Below are positions 34,662-44,042 of a stretch of 47,873 nt of DNA, one piece after another. The notes under the pieces were generated by a model. The model was not told the DNA's origin and searched no databases. It saw nothing but the letters and a program-made list of their open reading frames with translations. The stretch's first letter is position 1. Each line of letters opens with the position of its first letter. Source of the DNA: Phycisphaerae bacterium (lineage in GTDB: Bacteria; Planctomycetota; Phycisphaerae; UBA1845; Fen-1342); assembly GCA_028279405.1 (NCBI GenBank), contig JANQNU010000006.1:1-47873 (forward strand), read 5' to 3'. A program made the position numbers and the translations under genes.

Positions 34662-35705
34662 ATGAGTCTGGAAGAAACCGTCACGGTAATGTTGACCGTC
34701 TGCCCCGACGCGGACCCGACTGCGTTCGAGGTCCCGCGGCGTATCGGCAACGTTCGGCTCGGAGCGCCGCTGGGCAGCGGCTCCAGCGGCGTTGTCTATC
34801 AGGGGTTCGACGAGACGCTCCAGCGTCGGGTGGCCGTCAAGGTCCTGGCGCGCCGTGGCGAGGCGGGCGACGCACTGCACGATGTCGAAGGCGTGCGCGC
34901 TGCCGCCGCCATCAAGCATCCGCATATCGTCTCCATTTATCACGTCGAAGATCTCGATGCCGTCTCGATTATCGTGATGGAGCACATCGACGGCCTCTCG
35001 CTTGCCCAGCTGCTGCGTCGACTCGGACCGCTACCGATGGAGCTGGCGACGTTGATTCTGCTGAACGTGGCCGACGGCGTGGCAACGCTGCACGAAGGAC
35101 AGGTCGTTCACCGCGACGTCAAGCCGGCGAACGTGCTGTTCGATCGCGCCGGCAACTGTCACGTCTGCGACTTCGGTCTCGCAAGGGAGGCCGGGGCGCA
35201 CGCGTTTCGCGACGAGGACAAGCGGATCGCCGGCAGCCCGCTGTACATGGCGCCGGAAGCGTTCGAGGGCACGGTCTCCTTCCAGGCGGACGTCTATGCG
35301 CTGGGCGTGATGCTCTTCGAGATGCTCAGCGGCTGCGCCCCCTTTCGGGCCGATACGATCGAGGACATGCGTCGCTGCCACGAACAGTCAGAGGTTCCGC
35401 TCGAGCGGCTCGCGGAGTGCGGCGTCCCCGAGAAACTGATGGACGTCGTCGAGCGTGCACTGCACAAACGGCGCATCATGCGCTTCAAGACGGCGCGACA
35501 CCTTCATCGAGCGTTGGCGGCTCACGCCCCGCCGCCCGGGCAGGAGTCCTTGCTGCGGCAGCGCATCGCGAACACGATCAATGCCCCTGCGGACGGTGCG
35601 TCGACGGAATCGTCGGTATCGCCGTCCGCTCCGCTACCGGCCAACACGTTCGATCTGGTTGCCCGTCGTGCCCGTCGAAAACGGGACGACCGCGACGACG
35701 CCTGA
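34662..35705 (+). CDS. Cytosolic Ser/Thr protein kinase
   Basis: This 347-residue Hanks-type kinase has the Gly loop GSGSSGVVY, Lys in VAVKVL, HRDVKPAN, DFG (VCDFGLAREAG) and APE (YMAPEAF), all intact. The domain fills residues 30-290. The C-terminal tail is disordered and Arg/Asp-rich with no membrane helix, unlike the other two kinases here. It is divergent from the RND gene with about 215 bp between. No adjacent phosphatase or FHA gene is present, so the substrates are unknown. Confidence 0.93.
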   Translation: MSLEETVTVMLTVCPDADPTAFEVPRRIGNVRLGAPLGSGSSGVVYQGFDETLQRRVAVKVLARRGEAGDALHDVEGVRAAAAIKHPHIVSIYHVEDLDAVSIIVMEHIDGLSLAQLLRRLGPLPMELATLILLNVADGVATLHEGQVVHRDVKPANVLFDRAGNCHVCDFGLAREAGAHAFRDEDKRIAGSPLYMAPEAFEGTVSFQADVYALGVMLFEMLSGCAPFRADTIEDMRRCHEQSEVPLERLAECGVPEKLMDVVERALHKRRIMRFKTARHLHRALAAHAPPPGQESLLRQRIANTINAPADGASTESSVSPSAPLPANTFDLVARRARRKRDDRDDA

Positions 35706-35719
35706 ACGGGACGACCAAG

Positions 35720-36373
35720 TTACGGCCGGTTGAGCACTCCGACCGCCCAACTGCTGGGGTCGACGTTCCAGCCGAACGCTTCGTCCACCGAGAAATGCTG
35801 ATCCCCGTAGCGCGTATCGCGCACTTTGTAGAAAAGTCCGATCCGCGGGTGCTCGGCCGGGTTCCAGCCGTGGAGGCACTGGAACGGGATCCCGACCTCG
35901 AGCACGTAACGATCCTTCTCGACGCTACATCCGATGGCGATCTGGCTCAGGTCGGCGATCGGCGGCGATTCCTTCGCACGGCTCATCTTGTGCAGTCCGG
36001 CGATCGGCTGGCGCCCATTCTTCCCACCGCCGGAGGGTAGGGCATAGAAAAGGTGACAATATCGCGTGCCGCGGCGATTGTCGCGCGCATCGCGCGTGTC
36101 GATGCAGAGCCGCACGCCGTCGCCGCGCCACCACTGCTTCGGATCGCAGCGCAGCGACCCCTCGTGGTAGATCTCGAACGCCGCCACGAATCCGTCGTCG
36201 TTCCAGCCCCAATAGACGTCCGCGAATGGCTCGTCGTCGATCTCGATCAGGTAAGGAGCCAGGTGCGATTCGTCCCAGCCCTTGAGCGTCCCATCGAGTT
36301 GCGGCCATGTGGCGAGATAAGGTACGTCCACCTCGAATTGAAAGAGCGATCGGCGACTGATCTGATCGAGCAT
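35720..36373 (-). CDS. Family-9-like carbohydrate-binding protein
   Basis: This 217-residue protein matches the DOMON/CBM9-like fold. The signs are a beta-sandwich start (QFEVDVPYLATWPQLDG), WDESHLAPYLIEIDDEPFAD, YWGWNDDGFVAAFEI, GDGVRLCIDTRDARDN and a closing IGLFYKVRDTRYGDQHFSV. Proteins of this family bind sugars, and some bind other ligands. No signal peptide is present in the chosen frame, so it may act in the cytoplasm or as an accessory. It lies 40 bp downstream of the ApbE-AlkD fusion on the same strand with a GAGAGG box, so it is probably the last gene of that operon. Confidence 0.8.
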   Translation of the reverse strand: MLDQISRRSLFQFEVDVPYLATWPQLDGTLKGWDESHLAPYLIEIDDEPFADVYWGWNDDGFVAAFEIYHEGSLRCDPKQWWRGDGVRLCIDTRDARDNRRGTRYCHLFYALPSGGGKNGRQPIAGLHKMSRAKESPPIADLSQIAIGCSVEKDRYVLEVGIPFQCLHGWNPAEHPRIGLFYKVRDTRYGDQHFSVDEAFGWNVDPSSWAVGVLNRP

Positions 36374-36413
36374 GCTGGCCTCTCTGCGACGCTTCCACCG
36401 TGACGGTCACGCC

Positions 36414-38471
36414 CTAACGCCGGCGCGATTTGCCTGCCTTCGAACGCTTCGCGACCTTCCCGGCGCGCTTGGCGGATTTCCGCTTCGCGACCTTCTTATT
36501 GGCCGTCTTGCGCTTGACCGTCTTTCGTTTCGCTGTCTTCTTGACCTTCTTGCGCGTCGCTTTCTTCTTCGCGGTCTTCCGTTTGGCGGCCTTCTTCACC
36601 TTTTTCTTGGCTACTTTCTTCCGTGTCGTCTTCTTGGCCGTCCGCTTCACGGCCTTACGCTTGACCGTCTTCTTTCCGGCGGATTTCTTTTTGGTTGCTT
36701 TCTTACGGGTTGTTTTCTTGCGACTGGATTTGGCGGCCGTCTTTTTCTTCGCTGTCTTGCGAGCCGGCTTTGCTGTGACACGTCGGGCTGGTCGTTTCGT
36801 GCGTGCGGTTGGGGCTGGTGCCGCCTGTGCTCTTCGTTCGTCACGCGCCGCGCTGAGGGCAGCACGCTGAGCGACCGCTTTCTCGATGTAGTCGGGAGCG
36901 TAGGGCGTCTTGCAGTCGGTTTCGCCGTGGTCGACGTCCACTCGTCCGATCCGCTGGCCGGCCTCGATCGCCGCTTCGCGGAAGGTCTCGCGGTCGATGC
37001 CGACGGCGCAGAGCGCCATGCACATCGCGTGTCGTGTTCGGTTCTTGCGCTGATGAACTTCGGTCTCGACGGTGCGCACCTTGTCGCGAAAGTAGTCGTC
37101 CGGAACGGCCGTATCGCGCGCCAGGTGTGAGATCAGGTTCCACGCGGTCTGGCCGATGTGGTCGCTCTCGGACGCCGCCCATTCGTCTGCCAGCTCGCGC
37201 GCCAGCGTCGTCTTGGCGACGAATGCGCTGAACGCATCCGCTACGATATAGTTGTTCAGGTCGGCGGCCCACAACTGTAACGTCGTACGATCGGTCGCTT
37301 GCGGGTCGGCGATCATCGTTGCAAGCACACGTGCATCGTGGTTGCCGCTCTCCCATAGTTCCTGCGCCAGCGGCTGGTCCGTCTTGATCTGCTTGGTGAG
37401 CGATTTGAGCGCTGCGAAGCTGACGCCGAACATATCGGTATCGACGCCGTGTCGGGCATAGACCTTGCGGTTTTGCTCGGTACCCTCGGCTTCGAGCTGG
37501 CTCATCGCTTCGGCAAAGTTCATGGTGGATCTCCGATAGGGGCTCACGGTCCGCGACGAATCGTCTCCCCGGCCGAACCACGACAGCCCGTCGGAAGCAC
37601 GTTCGAGACGGGCGGCCCAGACGGATCGATCGCGCACACAATACCGTCCGAGCGCCTCTCGCGAAAGGATCATGAAGCTGGTCGACAACGCGTCGGCGAT
37701 CGCCGCGGAGGGGGCGACCGCCCAGGCGCCGAGCGGCTCCGTGACCGCCTGCCCGCTACGCGGGTCGACGATATGGTGACCGTGCTCGTCGATTCCCGAG
37801 CCGGCGACCGCAGCGTCGCGGATCGAAAGAATCTCCAGTGGCGGTCCGGACGGATTGCGCGGATCGCGGATTCCGATCCGCCACGCGTCCCCCGTCGGCG
37901 GATCGCCGACCACCCGCACGGTACTCTCCCCGGCGTGCAGCAACGCGCTCGTGACTCCCCAATCGTCCAGGAGGGGCAGCATCTGGTCCAGCGCATAGCC
38001 CTTGCCGATGCCGCCGAGATCGATCGTGATCCCTGCCACGCGGCAGGTGAGTGTCCGCTCGCTGCGGTCGATCCACAGGTGCTCCAGGCCGGGGAGCACA
38101 ACGCCGGGTCCGCGGGCTGGAGCGACGGCAGGACGGATCGCACGCCGACCGCCGCGGGTGACATCGAACGTGCTGTGTGTCTCGACCGACAAACGGCTCG
38201 CAAGCTCCAGGCATTCGATTGTCGCGAGCCCCACGCGCGCTGACGCACCGACGGACAGTGCGTTGACGCGGGCTACGTCGCTGTGCTCGATGAAGCGACT
38301 CAACTCGCGTTCGAGCCGGTCGATCTCATCGAAGATCGAGCGCGCTACCGCGCGACCGGTTGCCGGCGGCGCATTCGGTATCGTCAGGCCCCAGGTACAC
38401 GCCATCGCTTCGTGGGAATGCCACTGGATATTACCGGCTGAAACCGTCGAAAGCCGCGATACTTCGCTCAT
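36414..38471 (-). CDS. ApbE-like FMN transferase fused to AlkD-like HEAT protein with H1-like tail
   Basis: This single frame of 685 residues has three parts. Residues 1 to about 310 are ApbE-like (FAD:protein FMN transferase): LERELSRFIEHSDVARVNAL, GIGKGYALDQM, HHIVDPRSG and ADALSTSFMIL. No signal peptide is seen. Residues 317 to about 550 match AlkD-type DNA alkylation repair HEAT proteins: GVSFAALKSLTKQIKTDQPL, HDARVLATMIADP, VDHGETDCKTPYAPDYI. The last 130 residues are an extreme Lys/Arg/Ala/Thr tail like histone H1 or planctomycete DNA-binding proteins. At the junction (37523) an ATG with GGAG upstream could start the AlkD part alone. The 5' ATG overlaps the glycosyltransferase stop by four bases (ATGA). 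A true fusion, an internal start, or an indel removing a stop are all possible. Confidence 0.82.
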   Translation of the reverse strand: MSEVSRLSTVSAGNIQWHSHEAMACTWGLTIPNAPPATGRAVARSIFDEIDRLERELSRFIEHSDVARVNALSVGASARVGLATIECLELASRLSVETHSTFDVTRGGRRAIRPAVAPARGPGVVLPGLEHLWIDRSERTLTCRVAGITIDLGGIGKGYALDQMLPLLDDWGVTSALLHAGESTVRVVGDPPTGDAWRIGIRDPRNPSGPPLEILSIRDAAVAGSGIDEHGHHIVDPRSGQAVTEPLGAWAVAPSAAIADALSTSFMILSREALGRYCVRDRSVWAARLERASDGLSWFGRGDDSSRTVSPYRRSTMNFAEAMSQLEAEGTEQNRKVYARHGVDTDMFGVSFAALKSLTKQIKTDQPLAQELWESGNHDARVLATMIADPQATDRTTLQLWAADLNNYIVADAFSAFVAKTTLARELADEWAASESDHIGQTAWNLISHLARDTAVPDDYFRDKVRTVETEVHQRKNRTRHAMCMALCAVGIDRETFREAAIEAGQRIGRVDVDHGETDCKTPYAPDYIEKAVAQRAALSAARDERRAQAAPAPTARTKRPARRVTAKPARKTAKKKTAAKSSRKKTTRKKATKKKSAGKKTVKRKAVKRTAKKTTRKKVAKKKVKKAAKRKTAKKKATRKKVKKTAKRKTVKRKTANKKVAKRKSAKRAGKVAKRSKAGKSRRR

Positions 38472-40117
38472 TTCGGATCCGTTCCGTCCGCGAACGATTG
38501 GCGACGCGCGAAGCGTTCCCAATACCCGCGTTCGACATACACCTGACAGTGAACGTCGCGGCGCAAACCATAGTGCGAAACCACGTATCCCGGAGCGAAC
38601 TCCGAACCCGGAAGCGGGACGCAATCGCTGGTGACGATCACGATCGGCGCGCTCGCGGTCCACGTCTCTCCCGCATTTTTCGCAACGGGTGGTTTTTCCC
38701 AATAGCCAACCTGCAAGCGACGAAGGTACCAGGGGATCGGCCAAGCGTTCGGCGAGAAGACATGCACCACCGGAGCGGGGGCGCTGGCATCCGACACCTC
38801 CGTCACGTACCGCGCGAGATCCTCAACGGCAGGACCCGGGTGGGCATAGACATACGGGCAGGTATCGAACGCATACCGGGCGCGCTGTGTGAACCAGGTT
38901 GCGGTACTGCGGTACTGCTGTGACAGCAGCACGCCGACCGTGATGAGGGCCAGCGTCAGGACGGTCAGACGTGGTGTGCCAGGCGGGATACGATCGTGCA
39001 GCCACGCGATCCCGATACCGGCCAGCAGCAGCCAGCCCTGCCAGAACGAGAGCAGGGACCACGGCGTCTTATAGGGAATCAGCGCGTAGCCAACGGTCAG
39101 CAGCGCGACATAGATCGCCAGGAAGCGACAAAAGGCAGTAGCCGCGGTGACGTTATCATTTGGCTCGACTGCGCTCGGTGCCGCCGATGAAGGGTGGGCA
39201 TCCGTTTGCCGGATGCGCTCGAACGATCGACGACCGCGCCAGCAGAGGACCACGCCGACCGTTGCGAAGACCATTGCGGGCAGCTCCGTCCAGAGCGGGC
39301 CATTTGCGGCACGCCAGCCGACCAGCAGCGACATGTAATAGTGTGCGGGATGCTGGTGGAGCGGATCGCCGGCCCGGTCGACGTAATGCCTGAAAGTCGT
39401 CACGGATTCGCGGACGTCGTCCCAATCGCGAAAGCCGTCGGAGAACACCGCTAGCGAAGTAACGCCGGCGGCGATCGAAAATGCGAAAAACCGCGCCGCG
39501 CTGCTCAAGCGCCCGGTATTGCGCGGCCGTACCCGAAGCGTGATCACGCCGGCAAGCAACATTGCGCCGAACGCCAGGACGCAGGTCTCCTTCGTCGCGT
39601 GCATAAGCCCGGCGAAGATGCCGGCCGCGACCGACCAGCCGAGATGCATGGACCGCGACGCGCGCCAGAAGCACGCGATCGTCGCCAGTGTGAAGCATCC
39701 CAGCAACGCCTCGGGAATGTAGTATCGGCTGAAGAACGCAACCGATGGCGACGCAGCCAACAGCAACGCTCCCCATACCGCCGCCGCCGAGCCGACAGCG
39801 TCGATCAACAGGATCAGCGTGAGAATCGTCAGCGTCCCGAAAACCACCGGGACGACGCGCAGCAGTACCTTGGATTGGTCGGCAAAGCGCGTGGCACCGC
39901 ACAGATAGGCAACCGGGGCTGTGGCGTAGTGCAGCGTGGGGCCATGATACTCGGTAGGGTCGTAATCGAATCGGCCTTGTTCCAGCAGCTCATCGAGCTT
40001 CCAGGCGTGGACGGCTTCGTCACCGTGGAGCGGTCGGGCATCCAGCTGGGGCAGCCGTGCGAGAAACGCCCCCGCGGCAATGACGGCTATCAGGAGCGCC
40101 GACCGACGGGCCGACAT
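38468..40117 (-). CDS. Agl23-like membrane glycosyltransferase (TIGR03663 type)
   Basis: This protein of 549 residues resembles the TIGR03663/Agl23 group of dolichol- or undecaprenyl-sugar glycosyltransferases. The N-terminal catalytic region carries LDARPLHGDEAVHAWKLDEL and DYDPTEYHGPTLHYATAPVA, followed by about ten hydrophobic segments (LTLILLIDAVGSAAAVWGAL, AAGIFAGLMHATKETCVLAF and others). The C-terminal soluble part has AYRFDTCPYVYAHPG-like sequence. It probably transfers a sugar from a lipid carrier at the membrane. It starts 4 bp after the methyltransferase stop and ends in an ATGA overlap with the ApbE fusion, so the three are co-transcribed. Confidence 0.85.
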   Translation of the reverse strand: MSARRSALLIAVIAAGAFLARLPQLDARPLHGDEAVHAWKLDELLEQGRFDYDPTEYHGPTLHYATAPVAYLCGATRFADQSKVLLRVVPVVFGTLTILTLILLIDAVGSAAAVWGALLLAASPSVAFFSRYYIPEALLGCFTLATIACFWRASRSMHLGWSVAAGIFAGLMHATKETCVLAFGAMLLAGVITLRVRPRNTGRLSSAARFFAFSIAAGVTSLAVFSDGFRDWDDVRESVTTFRHYVDRAGDPLHQHPAHYYMSLLVGWRAANGPLWTELPAMVFATVGVVLCWRGRRSFERIRQTDAHPSSAAPSAVEPNDNVTAATAFCRFLAIYVALLTVGYALIPYKTPWSLLSFWQGWLLLAGIGIAWLHDRIPPGTPRLTVLTLALITVGVLLSQQYRSTATWFTQRARYAFDTCPYVYAHPGPAVEDLARYVTEVSDASAPAPVVHVFSPNAWPIPWYLRRLQVGYWEKPPVAKNAGETWTASAPIVIVTSDCVPLPGSEFAPGYVVSHYGLRRDVHCQVYVERGYWERFARRQSFADGTDPK

Positions 40118-40121
40118 CCCG

Positions 40122-40853
40122 TCACCCCGCAGCCGCGACAGTCGCGCTTGGCTGGGCTACAGGCCGGCGCGCGACATTGACGAGCAATGGGGCGAACACG
40201 TTCATCTTCTGCTGACGGATCTCGACGAAGCCGGCCGCCTCGAAAAATCCCTTGAACTCGGTCCAACTCGCGTGGTGAACGTCCTTCTCCACCGATGCGA
40301 CGCCGAAGTCGAAGACGATCCAGCCAATCACGTTGTCGCGGAAGCCGTCGATCAGGATCAGCAGGCCGCCCGGGCGCAGGACGCGCATGAAGCCGTCCAC
40401 TGCCGCCGCCTGATTGGGGTAGTGGTGAAACGAGTTGCAACAGGTCAGGACATCGAACGACTCGTCCGCGAACGGCAACCGCTCGGAATCGCCATGAACC
40501 ACCGCCAGCCGCTCGCCGAACGCCGTCGTCGCGATTCGGTCGGCGAACTGCTGGGCCATCACCGGCGAGTAATCCAACCCGACGAGCAGCTCGGCATCCG
40601 GGTCTTGCGCCATCAACGAAAGCAGCGTACCCGTCGCACAGCCAACGTCGAGCATGCGGTAGGGGGCCGTCCCACGCTGCTGCTTCCAGCGCAGAATCTC
40701 TTCCTGGCAACGGCGCACGCTCGGAAAGAAGACCAGTTCGTTGAGGCGCGAACGGTCATATGAAAGGGCCCAGTGATCGAACTCACGCCGGGCGGTGGCC
40801 TTGGTCCGATCGACCGTGGCCGGATGTGTACCGTCATCAGCCATCGGGCGCAT
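40122..40853 (-). CDS. Class I SAM-dependent methyltransferase
   Basis: This 243-residue protein (from ATG 40853) is a typical Rossmann methyltransferase: SAM motif I MLDVGCATGTLLSLM, motif II LVGLDYSP, acidic HGDSERLPF, motif IV SFDVLTCCNSFHHY and post-motif FMRVLRPGGLLILIDG. The start is uncertain, since the frame runs to a GTG at 40883. The substrate is unknown. Its position, four bases ahead of the Agl23-like gene, suggests a lipid, quinone or sugar acceptor. It probably opens the operon with the fusion protein and the carbohydrate-binding protein. Confidence 0.88.
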   Translation of the reverse strand: MRPMADDGTHPATVDRTKATARREFDHWALSYDRSRLNELVFFPSVRRCQEEILRWKQQRGTAPYRMLDVGCATGTLLSLMAQDPDAELLVGLDYSPVMAQQFADRIATTAFGERLAVVHGDSERLPFADESFDVLTCCNSFHHYPNQAAAVDGFMRVLRPGGLLILIDGFRDNVIGWIVFDFGVASVEKDVHHASWTEFKGFFEAAGFVEIRQQKMNVFAPLLVNVARRPVAQPSATVAAAG

Positions 40854-40910
40854 GCTAACGCACGATTCCCGTGACTCCAACACGCCCAGCCGAACGGCGC
40901 CGACCTCTTG

Positions 40911-40946
40911 AAAAAAAAAGCCGCGCTCCCGTTCAGGGCGCGCGGC
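40911..40946 (-). terminator. Rho-independent terminator of the PKD-WD40 gene
   Basis: On the minus strand, GCCGCGC and GCGCGGC enclose a second, inner CCC/GGG pairing, and TTTTTTTTT follows. The hairpin lies 35 bp after the stop codon at 40981. Confidence 0.92.
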
Positions 40947-40980
40947 GCGGCAATCTCTGGGCCTTGACCGTTACGTGGAG

Positions 40981-43839
40981 CTATCGGCGTCCGAAGATCT
41001 CGTCGAACAGTTCGACGGCGTCCTGCATACCGATCGCGCCCTGCGGAATCTCGAACGCACGCAACGGCGAATTGGCGAACGGGAGCATCCCCGTGATCGA
41101 GCCGGCGTTCATGATGTCGTTGTCATTGTCCACATGTCGCAGCCCAACGAGGTGGCCGATCTCGTGCGCGGTGACACAGCCGATCAGCATGCCCATCTCC
41201 ATCGGAGTGGCTGCCGGATTGTCCGTCGCAATGTCGATGGCGCCGACGTAGCCCGTGCCCGTCAGCGTTTCGTTTCGCGGATCGATGTAGTCGGCAATTC
41301 CGTACAGCAGCGGCTCACCGAAGATATCGACGTCGGGCGAGCTGCCACCAACGTAGACGGTCATATACGGTGGCGGCGGCGGCGCTCCGTCGTCGCTACT
41401 CGTGATGTCGACATTCCACGGGGCAAACAGGTCGCGTACGGTCTGGACGATCTGATTGCGAACAATTGTCGTCTCGGTATCGCCCCACGCCATGTTCAGG
41501 TCTACCGCACGCAACTCGGGAACCGAGAACGGCTCGAGGTCCGCTACCTGGAGTCCGGACCGTCCGCGGAAATCGAGGAAGATCCGCTGTAGCCGCTGCT
41601 CGGTACCGACACCGCGCTGAATCCGCACGTCGATGCTGTCGCCGGTATCGGAGACGACGTAGTAATGCTGGCTGTTGTGGCCGACGATCAGCCGCGCATC
41701 CTCAGTCAACAAGACGGCCCGGTCCTGGTACCAGGCAAAGACCTGCTCGTTCTCGTCAAGGATCATCAGACTGTAGAGGTCGTCACTGTAGCGTTTGTCA
41801 TATCCCGGCGTCGTCAGCAGGCTGAGGAAGATCCGGTCGCCCGCGCTCAGCGGCCCAAGATCGAAGATCTGCCGCTTCGTCGGGTCGGACTCAACCACGA
41901 TCGTCGCCTGATCGTTGACCAGCGGTATCGTCGGCGTGAACGCCTCGATGTTTGCCGTGAACGGCGCTGTCACGTTGACGACCACGTCGGAATAGGTCCG
42001 AACCGGGTCCGTGCGGTCGGTGTCGACCTCGGCCCACAGGGCATAGTTCCCAGGCGGCACGTCGGAGAGATCGAGCGCGACCGGTACCTGCGAGTTGAGG
42101 TCATTGCCGTTGCCCGGGTTCGTATCGAGTTGAATGTCGTTCTTCGCGGCGACGCCGGTCAGAATCGTGCTGCCGTCCGCCGAGAACTGGACCGCACTCA
42201 CCGTCGACGAGCAGGGCCGCAACGTTCGCATCAGCTCAGCCGTAGCCACGTCCCAGACGCGGGCCGAGCCGTCGAAACTGCCGGTGATGATCTCGAGCCC
42301 GGTCGGCGAGAAAGACCCCGACGCGATGCGACCCGTATGGCCGGCGAAGTTGGTGATCTCGGCACCGGTCGTCATGTCCCACAACACGACCCGTCGGTCG
42401 TCGCCGCCCGTCAACAGTTGCGTTCCGTCAGGCGATACGGCCACCGTCGTCACGCTGTTGGTGTGGCCGCCGGTGAATGTTCGCAGCAGCGTGCCGCTTG
42501 CCGCGTTCCAGGTTCGTGCGGTCTGATCGACGCTGCCGGTCGCCACCCGCGACCCGTCCGGCGAGAACGCGACCGCCGTCACGGAAAACGTATGGCCTGC
42601 CAGCTCTGCGACCAACGCACCCGAATTCGCGTTCCAGACGCGGGCCGTGCGATCCTCGCTGGCCGATGCCACGCGATCCCCGGTCGGGGAGAACGCGACC
42701 GAATTTACCGCCACGCCGTGTCCGGCGAACTCGCGAAGGATCGAGCCCGTACCCGTGTTGCGCAGCAGCACGCGTCCGTCCAACGTGCCCTGCACGAACA
42801 ATCCGCCGCCCGGCGAGAACGCCAGACTCGTGACCGCGGCCGAAACGCCGCCAACACTGTAGATCAGCTCGCCAGTATTCGCCGCATACAAACGGACCGT
42901 CCGATCGTTGCTGCCGGTCAGCACGAAGTTGCCGTCCGGCGAGATCGCACTCGTGTTGATCTGGTCCGTATGTCCCGTCAACCGAACCAGCTCATCGCCG
43001 GTCTGGGCGTTGAACAGTACCGACTGTGCGTTGCAGGGGTCCGCGTCGCCGTCGAGGCCCGCACGGACCATCCGCGAAACGCCAGACGTAACCGTCGTCT
43101 CCGTCGCGATCCACAACGGCGAGTCCGGCGAAACGACGATGTTCTCAACCGTTCGCGGCGGTACACGGAACGAAATCCGCGGTCGTGGAATGCCCACTTC
43201 GATGATCTGATCGACCGTGTTCGTTACGCCGGTGTTGTCCGTGACCGTCAGCCGAACCCGGAACGTCCCGGAGCGAACGAACGTATGCGCGACCACCGGC
43301 AGGAACTCACGCGACCCGTCGCCAAAATCCCAGCGGTACTGGTCGATCTCTCCGTCCGGATCGAACGAGGACGACGCGTCGAACGCGAAGATGGCCGGCG
43401 AGGTTGCAGCCGCGGTCCGATCGACCTCGATTACCGCCACCGGCGAACGCGTCACCGAAATCGTGATTGAACGGCTTGCCGACGTCCCGCTGTCATCGGT
43501 CAGCGTCAGGGTGACCTGAAACTCCCCGGTACTCTGAAACGTATGTTGCGGCGAGATGTCCGGACTGGACTGACCATCCCCGAAGTCCCACGTTCGCGAG
43601 ACGATCAGGCCGTCATCGCTGCTGCCCGACGACGTGAATTGCACCGTCAACGGCGCGATTCCGCGAACCAGATCCGCCCCGATCACCACGGTCGGCGGCA
43701 GGTTGAACGTCGGCCCGCCGCCCCCGGACGTCGGCGGATTCGGGTTGAATGCCGCCGGGATGCAGCTGCTGAGGTCAAGCTGCAGCAGTACGAGCGGTAG
43801 AATGACGGATGTAAGCAGCAGGGGACGTCGAATCCGCAT
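40981..43839 (-). CDS. PKD-WD40-metzincin lipoprotein
   Basis: This protein of 952 residues has a signal peptide ending in a lipobox (LDLSSC, Cys 26). Two PKD domains follow (IVSRTWDFGDGQ; IDQYRWDFGDGSREF), then about seven WD40 repeats from residue 290 to 590 (GHGVAVNSVAFSPTGDRVAS and similar). After linker and beta domains, the C-terminus carries a zinc metalloprotease site, TAHEIGHLVGLRH with the downstream Met-turn NDIMNAG, typical of metzincins. The catalytic Glu and three His are present. It is probably an outer-membrane lipoprotein that degrades or processes surface proteins. WD40 propellers are rarely found exported. GGGAG precedes the ATG, and a strong terminator ends the gene. It has no operon partner. 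Confidence 0.9.
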   Translation of the reverse strand: MRIRRPLLLTSVILPLVLLQLDLSSCIPAAFNPNPPTSGGGGPTFNLPPTVVIGADLVRGIAPLTVQFTSSGSSDDGLIVSRTWDFGDGQSSPDISPQHTFQSTGEFQVTLTLTDDSGTSASRSITISVTRSPVAVIEVDRTAAATSPAIFAFDASSSFDPDGEIDQYRWDFGDGSREFLPVVAHTFVRSGTFRVRLTVTDNTGVTNTVDQIIEVGIPRPRISFRVPPRTVENIVVSPDSPLWIATETTVTSGVSRMVRAGLDGDADPCNAQSVLFNAQTGDELVRLTGHTDQINTSAISPDGNFVLTGSNDRTVRLYAANTGELIYSVGGVSAAVTSLAFSPGGGLFVQGTLDGRVLLRNTGTGSILREFAGHGVAVNSVAFSPTGDRVASASEDRTARVWNANSGALVAELAGHTFSVTAVAFSPDGSRVATGSVDQTARTWNAASGTLLRTFTGGHTNSVTTVAVSPDGTQLLTGGDDRRVVLWDMTTGAEITNFAGHTGRIASGSFSPTGLEIITGSFDGSARVWDVATAELMRTLRPCSSTVSAVQFSADGSTILTGVAAKNDIQLDTNPGNGNDLNSQVPVALDLSDVPPGNYALWAEVDTDRTDPVRTYSDVVVNVTAPFTANIEAFTPTIPLVNDQATIVVESDPTKRQIFDLGPLSAGDRIFLSLLTTPGYDKRYSDDLYSLMILDENEQVFAWYQDRAVLLTEDARLIVGHNSQHYYVVSDTGDSIDVRIQRGVGTEQRLQRIFLDFRGRSGLQVADLEPFSVPELRAVDLNMAWGDTETTIVRNQIVQTVRDLFAPWNVDITSSDDGAPPPPPYMTVYVGGSSPDVDIFGEPLLYGIADYIDPRNETLTGTGYVGAIDIATDNPAATPMEMGMLIGCVTAHEIGHLVGLRHVDNDNDIMNAGSITGMLPFANSPLRAFEIPQGAIGMQDAVELFDEIFGRR

Positions 43840-44042
43840 GGAAAACTCCCTGGAACCGGCTGTGTGATGCCGACTGGTCCAACAATGGCGCCGGGGTACG
43901 CTGGTCCGATATCGGCCGTGAACGCCTCACGGCCACCCGCCAATCGTCGCGCAGCGGGCGCGCTCCCCGGACTCTCTAAGTATGGACGGGACAAGGAGTC
44001 ATATCAACCCTCGATTCTCGCCTCTCGGGTGGCCCTTGGTGC

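Noticed and set aside
41665..43470. 601-codon plus-strand Arg-rich frame
   Set aside because: It is a shadow of the PKD-WD40-metzincin gene, caused by high-GC codon pairing.
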